Shown: piece after piece, positions 1 through 6,062 of the stretch | Position numbering within the stretch: the first letter of the stretch is position 1 | Layout: each line of letters begins with the position of its first letter | Origin: JAXGPP01 sp964436865 | GTDB lineage: Bacteria; Planctomycetota; Planctomycetia; Pirellulales; Thermoguttaceae | Length of the DNA stretch: 13,033 nucleotides | Assembly: GCA_964436865.1 (NCBI GenBank) | Contig: CAYTFK010000197.1 | Span: 1 to 13,033 of the forward strand | Direction of reading: 5' to 3' | Translations under genes and position numbers: made by a program | Notes under the pieces: model-generated | What the model was told of the DNA's origin: nothing | Databases searched by the model: none | Seen by the model: only the letters and a program-made list of their open reading frames with translations

Positions 1-166
1 GACCGTCGCCGCAGCCCACATGAACCACCAACCCGCCGTGGATGCCGCTTGCGGCGCGGATTCGCTCCGCCTGCGCGGCTGGCTCGTCCTGGGCTTGAAG
101 TGGCCCGGCGACGAACGCGTTCGCCGCCAATGTCAGTCCGCCAGCCAGGAGGATGAGAGGCCTCAT
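1..166 (-). CDS. Exported protein with SAM-methyltransferase motif, N-terminal fragment
   Basis: Only the first 55 residues lie in the window; the gene runs off the left edge. The start is an ATG at 166 with GGAGACG a few bases upstream. Residues 1-25 form a signal peptide (MRPLILLAGGLTLAANAFVA, then GPLQAQ), so the product is probably exported. Residues 44-55 read GGLVVHVGCGDG, which is motif I (hhxxGxGxG) of class I SAM-dependent methyltransferases. From memory, planctomycetes carry long exported proteins that begin like this and continue into a methyltransferase-like domain joined to a PQQ-type beta-propeller; the remainder cannot be seen, so this is inference. The pairing of an export signal with a SAM-binding motif is odd because SAM is cytoplasmic. 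It is separated from the porin gene upstream by 213 bp and a hairpin. Confidence 0.72.
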   Translation of the reverse strand, partial: MRPLILLAGGLTLAANAFVAGPLQAQDEPAAQAERIRAASGIHGGLVVHVGCGDG

Positions 167-289
167 ACATCGTCTCCGTACACGTGACTTGCTCGTGGAA
201 CGAACAGCATGAGCAGTCTAACGCGCCCAGACCATACCGCATAGCGACACCGGATGCAGCCTGCCCCCTGGCGGCGGCACGAGAAACGA

Positions 290-330
290 GACCGGGCGGC
301 ACGTCCACGTCGTGAACGTGCCGCCCGGTC
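290..330 (-). terminator. Strong hairpin, probable terminator of the porin gene
   Basis: Two perfect 15-base arms (290-304 and 316-330, GACCGGGCGGCACGT and its reverse complement) flank an 11-base loop. It lies about 50 bases past the porin stop codon. On the minus strand the trailing sequence is TCGTTTCTCG, only a weak U tract, so it may be an inefficient or Rho-assisted terminator, or an mRNA-end stabilising hairpin. It also separates the porin gene from the next minus-strand gene. Confidence 0.6.
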
Positions 331-379
331 CATGGCGCTCGGCTCAGTGCGGTCACCCGACCCGGCAAAAGGGGTGGGT

Positions 380-1891
380 TCAGAAGCCGTACATAACCAT
401 CCATTGGAAAATGGTCGCTTCGCCGGGCGAGTCCGGTCGGAGCAGGTTGTCCGGAATGAGGCCGCCCCGCGTTTCCATGTACTCGGTCCGCCAGTGGGAG
501 ACCTCGAAGCCCGTATTGAATTTGGGCGTAATGTCGTAGACGATGTTGGCAAACACGGCGCTGTTGAGGCTCCGGCCGAAGAGCATGTCTTCGTCGCGCG
601 GGTTATCGATGCTGTAGCCGACGTGGCTGTGCAGCCGCGGATTCCAGTCGTACCAGAGTTCCATCCAGCCACCCGTGGAGGCGACCGGTGCGCGAAGACA
701 GCCGCACACGCCCTGACCGATGCCGCCCAGGAACGCGCTCAAGTTCTCGCCAGTGAAAACTTCTCCTTGAAAGCCGAAGTAGGGTGTGAACGGAATCCGC
801 ACATCGCCATTGATCGACCACGTAAGAGCGCGGAAGTTCTGCTCCGGCGGCAGGTTCAGCGGCGGCGGCCCGGCGGTCAAGAAGTCAAAGCCCGTTTCTC
901 CGATGTGGCCCGACACGCCGACGACTGCGGGCAGGCAGTGCTCGCCGCGGGGACCGAGCGTCGTGGCCAGTCGGCCTTCGACCACCGGCCAGTTCGCACT
1001 CTCGCGCCGAAGGCCAGGTTCCGTCGTGAAATCAGTGACAATATCCTGATGCAGTGCGCCTTGCGCGGTTAGAAGCAGAGTGTCGGAAAGATCGAAGTAT
1101 CGCTCGGCGCGAAACTGCGTCCGCCGGAAGCCAATATTACCCGCGTTCCATTGGACCGAATAATTGAGCGTGCCCGGCACCAGTGGAGAGATGACGTCAC
1201 TTGTCTGTCCGACCAGGAGCAGGAAGTCTTCGTCTTTGACCTGCCAGAAGGCATGTCGCAGCAGCACGGAAGCACGGTTTTCGAGAATGAACTCGCCGTG
1301 GAAATCGATTTCCAGTCTGCCGCTGCTCGATGCACAGTGAAAGAACGGGATATCGGGCCCGGTTATATCAAAACCCAGGCGGGACCGCCGGGCGTCAATC
1401 GTGAACGCATCCTCCGGATCCACGTCTGCCGAGTTAATCCACAATGTGAACGCGCCCGGGTTGTTGCGCTGGCTGGCGTAGATCATATCGGCCCACAACA
1501 TGCCGTAAGGCACGATCTTGAAATCGCCCTTGGTCCAGACGAGTTTCTTCATTTCCGCCTTGGCGGCTTCCAGTGTGAGGCCCGGCGCGGGGGCGGCTTC
1601 TGGAGCCTGAGCGACTTGTTCCGGGAGCCCGCCCACCAACGGGAGTGCCGGCATCGCAGCCGCTGAACCCGATGCGTCGAGTCCGGCCAACCCACCGTCG
1701 GCAGGGGGGATCGGAGGCAGGCGAACCGGCGCCTGGCGGAGCGTCTCCAGTTCGGTTCTCAGGGCATGGGTTTCGGCCTCGAGTTGCTCAAGACGCCGCG
1801 AGAGATCAAGCTCGGCCACAGTCTCGGCTGCTGAAACCGAGAGGCCGATGGCCACCCAAACTAGGACGCTGCTGGCCAGCAAGGTTTTCAT
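380..1891 (-). CDS. Outer-membrane porin with N-terminal coiled coil (DcaP-like)
   Basis: The product has 503 residues. I chose the ATG at 1891 because AGGGA lies 8-9 bases upstream and it begins directly with a signal peptide (MKTLLASSVLVWVAIGLSVSA); a GTG start at 1930 would add 13 residues in front of the signal. After cleavage, residues about 24-53 form a heptad-like coiled coil (LSRRLEQLEAETHALRTEL), followed by a Pro/Ala-rich linker. From about residue 110 the protein is a series of alternating amphipathic strands, and it ends in an aromatic residue (MVMYGF), the usual outer-membrane beta-barrel signature. The coiled coil plus barrel plan resembles DcaP-type trimeric porins, with the coiled coil in the periplasm. 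The substrate cannot be deduced. The gene looks monocistronic: a hairpin follows it, and glgC is divergent upstream. Confidence 0.82.
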   Translation of the reverse strand: MKTLLASSVLVWVAIGLSVSAAETVAELDLSRRLEQLEAETHALRTELETLRQAPVRLPPIPPADGGLAGLDASGSAAAMPALPLVGGLPEQVAQAPEAAPAPGLTLEAAKAEMKKLVWTKGDFKIVPYGMLWADMIYASQRNNPGAFTLWINSADVDPEDAFTIDARRSRLGFDITGPDIPFFHCASSSGRLEIDFHGEFILENRASVLLRHAFWQVKDEDFLLLVGQTSDVISPLVPGTLNYSVQWNAGNIGFRRTQFRAERYFDLSDTLLLTAQGALHQDIVTDFTTEPGLRRESANWPVVEGRLATTLGPRGEHCLPAVVGVSGHIGETGFDFLTAGPPPLNLPPEQNFRALTWSINGDVRIPFTPYFGFQGEVFTGENLSAFLGGIGQGVCGCLRAPVASTGGWMELWYDWNPRLHSHVGYSIDNPRDEDMLFGRSLNSAVFANIVYDITPKFNTGFEVSHWRTEYMETRGGLIPDNLLRPDSPGEATIFQWMVMYGF

Positions 1892-2306
1892 GGTTGTATC
1901 CCTGCGCACGAGGCGGTTCAGCCCTGTCACCGTGGTCCTTGCCCCGCAGGCTCAGCCGGATCATAACGGCGAGCCATATTGGGGCAGTATCGTCCGCATG
2001 TTGGGGCAAATTCACAGTTTGGCGAAATCCGCTATGACCACTACAACCCGCACTGTCTGGCAACCGCCGACCGATACGATTGCGCAGACTTTACCGCCGG
2101 CGCCATGGTTCCCACGCAGTCCGCTTTCGGCTACAACGTTGGTCGGAACCGGTCCGACGCGTCTGAGACATTGAGTGGCTTTGCAGACGGACTGGGCCAG
2201 CGCAACGAAGTGCGGCCTCCCGGTCGAGAAGTGCCCGGAGTCGCACTGCCGATCGCCGCGCCAACAACATGCCCGCCACAGCCGGGCAACTGCCATGGGA
2301 GTCATC
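1892..2306. other. Divergent intergenic region between the porin gene and glgC
   Basis: This 415-bp stretch has no convincing gene. It must hold the promoters of both flanking genes. No clear -35/-10 pair was found; TATGAT on the minus strand at 1960-1965 is a possible isolated -10 for the porin gene. Two inverted repeats stand out: GTCGGAACCGGTCCGAC at 2142-2158 (6-base arms around a palindromic centre), and TGCCCG/CGGGCA at 2270-2288 with a 7-base loop, immediately upstream of the glgC start. Either could be an operator or a leader hairpin, but neither matches a site I recognise. Confidence 0.5.
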
Positions 2307-3581
2307 ATGAACAACGTTGTTGCGTTGGTGCTTGGAGGCGGAAGAGGAACGCGGCTGTATCCGCTCACCAAGGTCCGTTCCAAGCCGGCCGTGCCCATCG
2401 CGGGCAAGTACCGGCTGATCGATATCCCGCTTTCCAACTGCATCACAAGCGGCCTGAAACGAATCTATGTGCTGACGCAGTTCAATTCGGTCAGCCTGCA
2501 CCACCACATCGGCAGCACCTATACTTTCGACGTTTTCGGGCAGGGGTTCGTCGAGATCCTGGCAGCCCAGCAGACGCTGTCCGGTTCCGACTGGTATCAG
2601 GGAACCGCCGATGCCGTGCGGCAGAACCTCCGCTACCTGCAGCAGCCGGACGTGGACGAGGTGCTCATCCTCTCCGGCGACCAGCTCTACCGGATGGACT
2701 TCGAACGGCTCATTGCCACGCACCGCGCGTCGGGGGCCGATGTGACAATCGCCGGCCTTCCGGTGCACGCCCGTCACGCGGGCGGCCTCGGAATCATGCG
2801 CGTCGATGACTCGGGGCGCGTGCAGGGTTTTCTCGAGAAGCCCAAGACCGAACAGGAAATCGACCTCGTGCGGACCGATCCGGCCTGGATTGAGTCCCAA
2901 GGGATCACGCCCCACGGTCGCGACTGCCTGGCAAACATGGGCATTTACCTTTTCAGGCGCCAAACGCTGGTCGATGTGCTCGAGAAGACCAACTACCAGG
3001 ATTTTGGAAAGGAGGTGTTCCCGGCCTCGATCCGCGCTCGACGGGTGCAGCTCTTTCTGTCTGACGGCTACTGGGAAGACATCGGAACGATCCGCGCGTT
3101 CTACGAAGCCAATCTGAGCCTCGCCTCGCCCGATCCGCCTTTTCCCCTCTTCTCACCCCCCGCCCCGATCTACACGCGGGCCCACTTCCTGCCGCCGACG
3201 CGACTGGACGGAGTGAGCGTGCGCGGCAGCCTGGTGGCCGATGGCTGCGTAATCGGCGAGGGTACGGTGATCGAAAACAGCATCATCGGGCTACGGTCGA
3301 TCATCGGGCCCGACGTGGTGATCCGCGACTCGATCCTGATGGGGCACGACTACTATGACGACCCCAGCCGAAACGGCAACGGCCTGCGGCCGCTCGGCAT
3401 CGGGGCCGGCTCGCACATCGAGGATGCGATCATCGACAAGAATTGCCGCATCGGCCGGGATGTCTGGGTGTCCAATCCCCGCGGCATCGATTCCACCGAC
3501 GAAACCGAACACGGCATGATCCGCGACGGAATCGTGGTCATTCCCAAGGGGGCAACGCTCCCTGACGGCTGGGCATTTTGA
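2307..3581 (+). CDS. glgC: Glucose-1-phosphate adenylyltransferase (ADP-glucose pyrophosphorylase)
   Basis: This enzyme makes ADP-glucose from glucose-1-phosphate and ATP, the committed step of bacterial glycogen synthesis, in the cytoplasm. The 424 residues are the usual family length. The N-terminal nucleotidyltransferase domain shows LGGGRGTRLYPLT (9-21), RSKPAVPIAGKYRLIDIPLS (24-43), WYQGTADAVRQN (96-107), ILSGDQLYRMD (121-131) and YWEDIGTI (255-262). The C-terminal half is a left-handed beta-helix with hexapeptide-like repeats (from about 300) ending in DGIVVIPKGATLPDGW. I prefer the ATG at 2307: GGGAG lies just upstream and MNNVVALVLGGG fits the family. An in-frame ATG at 2295 would add four residues, and the frame is open back to about 2175 without family-like sequence. 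It is convergent with the selenoprotein gene; no other glycogen gene is nearby. Confidence 0.95.
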   Translation: MNNVVALVLGGGRGTRLYPLTKVRSKPAVPIAGKYRLIDIPLSNCITSGLKRIYVLTQFNSVSLHHHIGSTYTFDVFGQGFVEILAAQQTLSGSDWYQGTADAVRQNLRYLQQPDVDEVLILSGDQLYRMDFERLIATHRASGADVTIAGLPVHARHAGGLGIMRVDDSGRVQGFLEKPKTEQEIDLVRTDPAWIESQGITPHGRDCLANMGIYLFRRQTLVDVLEKTNYQDFGKEVFPASIRARRVQLFLSDGYWEDIGTIRAFYEANLSLASPDPPFPLFSPPAPIYTRAHFLPPTRLDGVSVRGSLVADGCVIGEGTVIENSIIGLRSIIGPDVVIRDSILMGHDYYDDPSRNGNGLRPLGIGAGSHIEDAIIDKNCRIGRDVWVSNPRGIDSTDETEHGMIRDGIVVIPKGATLPDGWAF

Positions 3582-3583
3582 GC

Positions 3584-3634
3584 GATTCGCGCATGACAGG
3601 ACGGCGCGCACGCAGCCTGGTCCGCGCGCGAATC
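3584..3634. terminator. Possible bidirectional terminator between convergent genes
   Basis: The 64-bp gap between the convergent glgC and selenoprotein genes contains a perfect 9-base inverted repeat (GATTCGCGC at 3584-3592, GCGCGAATC at 3626-3634). Its 33-base loop can fold further (CAGG at 3597-3600 with CCTG at 3616-3619). The location between two converging stop codons fits a shared terminator. There is no U tract on either side, so it is only a structural candidate. Confidence 0.35.
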
Positions 3635-3645
3635 CCCGAACTGTG

Positions 3646-5352
3646 CTACGGCACGGCAATCGACAGCGTTCGCTCGGCCTGTACCTTGCCGTAAAGTTCA
3701 CGGGTGTCGTAGCTGACGGTTACGGTGAACGCCTCTTTCCCGCCAGCCAGCTTGATGTCCTTCGGCACTCGCCACGAGTACCCGCAGGTGCCGTCTCAAC
3801 CAAATGGCATTTTTCCCTCGGCAACGATCTTCCCTCCGGCGTCGGTGATCGTCACCAGGGGGTCGAGTTGCCAGGGCCGCTTCTGCCACGCGTCATCGCC
3901 AAGCGTCGATGCCTTATCAAGAACCTTCTTGTCGTCCAGCCCGCGGATCATCGCATCGAGAACCGGGTCGGTGAGCACCGCCTTGACCTCGATCTCGTCG
4001 CCCGGCTTGAACGTTTGGTCCTTGGCCGGACTGGCGAACATCACCTCCGGCTTGTTGGAGAAATCGAGCACGAACGGCGTGTCGGGGCGAATCGCGATGG
4101 CATAGACAAGCCCCCGGTCGGAGTCGCGCGGTTTGCCGTCAGAGTGGTAGTTGTGCGAGAGGCTGATTCTCAGGCCACCATACTCCACGCTCACGTAGTT
4201 CAACAGATAGTCGCCGACGGGCAGTTCGCAACGTTCGATCGCGTCGAGCGAACCTTGCTCGCCGGGCTTGCCCACCGCCACCGCGTGATCCTTGGAACGC
4301 AACGAGCCGGAAATGGTGGGGCTGGTGATCGTCGGGCGATCGCCCGGCCCGACGGAGAAAACGCCGACCTCTCCCTGATAGGGACTCACGATCAACTTGT
4401 CGCCCAGCGGCGTGGCCGAGGTTGTGTAGTAGCGGCCGTCGATCCAGCGCATCGCACCAAGTTCGTCATGGCCCCACCAGTACTCCTGCTGGTTGGCCTC
4501 GCCGCCGGAGGGCGTCAGGTACAGCGAGGTTCCTGGCCCGTCGAACCGCCCGGACGCGTAGTAAGGCTGCGCGAGCAGGGCTTCATACTTCTGACTGCCG
4601 ATCTCGATCTTCCCTTTCCGAGCGATGGGAAAGACGAAGAACATCGACGCATATGTCTTTCCGTCGGACTCGCCCGTCATCAGCCGCGGCACGACCGCGA
4701 CTCGACGGACTCCCAGCTCGCTCCCGAAATCGAGTTCAAAGGCAATATCGTCGAAGTACAGTGTCGGGGAGTCTTTCCAGAACTCCGGACAAGGCGAGGT
4801 CTTGTCTTGCCGCGGCATCGCCACGGGGTCGTTCGTCAGGTCAAGATCGCCGTTGAGGTCGATGTACAGCCGGTCAAATGTCACCGGCTTCTTCGCCTTG
4901 GGCTGATCCTTCGGCTCGCCTTTAAGGGCACTCAGCAGTCGGTCGAGCAACGATTCGGAGGGCTCGGCCTTTGGGTCTTTCTCCTCCGCCGGCGGACTGC
5001 CCGACTCGTCGAGCACGAAATGGAACTTCACCCCGCCCTCGCGGTCGGACCAGTTTCGGCCGAAAGTTACGTCGCCATACCACGGGGCTGCGGATCGCAG
5101 CTTCGGGTAGGCTTTGACGTCGCTACTCGGCTCGCTCGTGCAATACACCGCCTGGCCGCGGAGCAGGTCTTGGGAATGGGGCCCCGCCTCGGCCTCGAAT
5201 TGGCCAAGCGTGATCTCGCGCAGCCCGAACTCAGCTCTTTCCGTGGCCGAACGTGGTTCGGCCAGCCCTTCCGCCGCAAAGGCTGCGGCCAGGGCAGCCG
5301 CAACGAGCATCGTGGTCGCCCGCCAGCCCCTCGTTCCCCACAGTGAGTTCAT
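3646..5352 (-). CDS. Secreted protein of unknown function, probable selenoprotein (in-frame UGA at 3796-3798)
   Basis: The start is the ATG at 5352, preceded by a strong GGAAGGAG site and followed by an N-terminal export signal (hydrophobic core LVAAALAAAFAAEGL). The frame runs 518 codons to a UGA at 3798-3796, then 49 more codons to a UAG at 3646-3648, giving 568 residues with Sec519. Residues 165-175 (DLNGDLDLTND) form an EF-hand-like DxNxDxDxxxD calcium loop. From about residue 436 a beta-rich, Ig-like C-terminal domain begins (SPAKDQTFKPGDEIEVKAVL); the UGA falls inside it, in MPFG-U-DGTCGYSWRVP, and strands such as EAFTVTVSYDT and ERTLSIAVP follow. This gives a U-x3-C motif. A SECIS-like hairpin follows the UGA, and selA and selB are nearby. 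The biochemical role is unknown. If the UGA is a true stop, the gene is 3796-5352 (518 residues). It is monocistronic with its own promoter. Confidence 0.85.
3764..3782 (-). promoter_or_regulatory. Candidate bacterial SECIS element
   Basis: In the mRNA, bases 14-32 after the UGA fold as GGUACUCG-UGG-CGAGUGCC: 8 base pairs, one of them U-G, with a 3-base loop at 3772-3774. The loop begins 21 bases after the UGA and has G at its second position. This agrees with the known layout of bacterial SECIS elements, an in-frame hairpin shortly after the UGA whose G-containing apical loop binds SelB. The U-G pair exists only in the sense RNA; on the other strand it would be an A-C mismatch. Confidence 0.68.
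3796..3798 (-). other. Recoded UGA, probable selenocysteine codon (Sec519)
   Basis: This is the only in-frame stop between the ATG at 5352 and the UAG at 3646. In the 49 codons after it, 39 end in G or C, as expected for coding sequence in this genome, and the downstream peptide continues a beta-rich domain. A single base change from a Cys codon (TGC or TGT) would also give this TGA, so in relatives the position may be Cys. Sec insertion is inferred from context, not proven. Confidence 0.78.
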
Positions 5353-5427
5353 GCCGGTCTCCTTCCCCTTAATCCCGCGAGCCTTTGGCCGCATCCAGGC
5401 TATCTGGGTAAAGGCCCCAATCCAAGC

Positions 5428-5456
5428 AGTATAGGGCAATCCTCCCCGTTGTGCAA
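5428..5456 (-). promoter_or_regulatory. Probable sigma-70-type promoter of the selenoprotein gene
   Basis: On the minus strand TTGCAC (5451-5456) is followed by exactly 17 bases and TATACT (5428-5433, five of six matches to TATAAT). Transcription would start near 5421, giving a leader of about 70 bases that contains the ribosome-binding site before the ATG at 5352. Confidence 0.5.
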
Positions 5457-5519
5457 GTGGCTTGAGGCCTACCAGTCGCGTTGCTGCCGATCGCTCGGAG
5501 GCACCGGCAGCCTGGCCCC

Positions 5520-5549
5520 CGCGAGGGCGACGCCCTCCGCGCCGGCGCG
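5520..5549. repeat. Two adjoining palindromes
   Basis: GAGGGCG-A-CGCCCTC (5523-5537) is directly followed by the 12-base palindrome CGCGCCGGCGCG (5538-5549). With one bulged base, CGCG at 5520-5523 can also pair with CGCG at 5538-5541, giving a 22-base hairpin. It sits about 130 bp upstream of the ACT-domain gene and about 170 bp upstream of the selenoprotein start. It could be a regulator site or RNA hairpin; no known motif was recognised. Confidence 0.4.
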
Positions 5550-5675
5550 CTGGCCACATACTTGCCAAGAGCGCTTTCGTCGGCCACACTGGGGCGGTGA
5601 ACGTGTACCGGTCCGCCGCCCGCGGCGCCGGGGGCAGGGCGCTTGGCGGCTTCCTCCCTCTATCAGGAGTATGCC

Positions 5676-6053
5676 ATGAGAGACCTGGTCATTCACGCGT
5701 CGCACCGGCCCGGCGAGTTGGCGAATGTCGCCAACGCGCTATCGCTCCAAGGAGTGAATCTCAAGTCGATTGCCGCCATGACTTTCGGCAACCAGGGCAC
5801 GCTGCGGATCATCCCCGACGACATCAACGCCGCCCGCGAGGCACTGCATTCGGCCAACATCCGCTTCGAAGAGCACGAGTTGGTCGTTGTGATGCTTGAG
5901 AACCGGGCCGGTGAGCTGACCGGCGTGGCAGCGAAGCTAGCCGACGCCGGGCTGAACCTCGAAGCGGTCTACGTCGTCGGCCTCGCCGACGACCTCGTCG
6001 AACTGGCCATCGCCGTCGATGACGTGAAGAAGGCCAAGAAAGTCCTGGAGTAG
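5676..6053 (+). CDS. Tandem ACT-domain protein
   Basis: The 125-residue product consists of two ACT-like units, about residues 2-66 (LVIHASHRPGELANVANAL, then LKSIAAMTFG) and 67-125 (ELVVVMLENRAGELTGVAAK, then LEAVYVVGLADD). ACT domains bind amino acids or similar small ligands and usually regulate a metabolic enzyme. No catalytic domain is attached, so this is a stand-alone sensor whose ligand and partner are not visible. The start at 5676 has AGGAG six bases upstream; the frame is open upstream to 5643 without support. The stop lies only 9 bp from the convergent selB stop, so the two transcripts probably overlap at their 3' ends. Confidence 0.85.
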   Translation: MRDLVIHASHRPGELANVANALSLQGVNLKSIAAMTFGNQGTLRIIPDDINAAREALHSANIRFEEHELVVVMLENRAGELTGVAAKLADAGLNLEAVYVVGLADDLVELAIAVDDVKKAKKVLE

Positions 6054-6062
6054 GACCGGAAG

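Larger units (their letters stand above)
5353..5675. other. Divergent intergenic region between the selenoprotein gene and the ACT-domain gene
   Basis: The 323 bp hold no convincing gene. I searched both strands for a tRNA, including tRNA-Sec, and saw no T-arm-like sequence. The leftward promoter is at 5428-5456. Two adjoining palindromes lie at 5520-5549. For the rightward gene only a poor promoter candidate is visible (TTGCCA at 5562-5567, CACACT at 5585-5590). Confidence 0.5.

Noticed and set aside
254..1072. Long plus-strand frames opposite the porin, selA and selB genes (for example 254-1072 and 7230-8111)
   Set aside because: These are antisense shadows typical of GC-rich coding sequence. 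Their products are Arg/Ala/Gly-rich with no domain, and the minus-strand genes are clearly real.
2175..2306. N-terminal extension of glgC to the upstream ATG at 2175
   Set aside because: The added residues do not resemble the family, and GGGAG supports a start at 2307 (or 2295 at most).
3721..3798. A frameshift or pseudogene explanation for the UGA in the secreted protein gene
   Set aside because: I re-read the stretch codon by codon: the same frame continues without any insertion or deletion to a UAG at 3646-3648. A lone nonsense mutation or sequencing error cannot be excluded, but it does not explain the well-placed hairpin and neighbouring selAB.
3643..5346. A 567-codon open frame on the plus strand opposite the selenoprotein gene
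   Set aside because: It is in exact codon-anticodon register with the minus-strand gene and stays open because that gene lacks TTA, CTA and TCA codons. It has no ribosome-binding site and no recognisable protein features.
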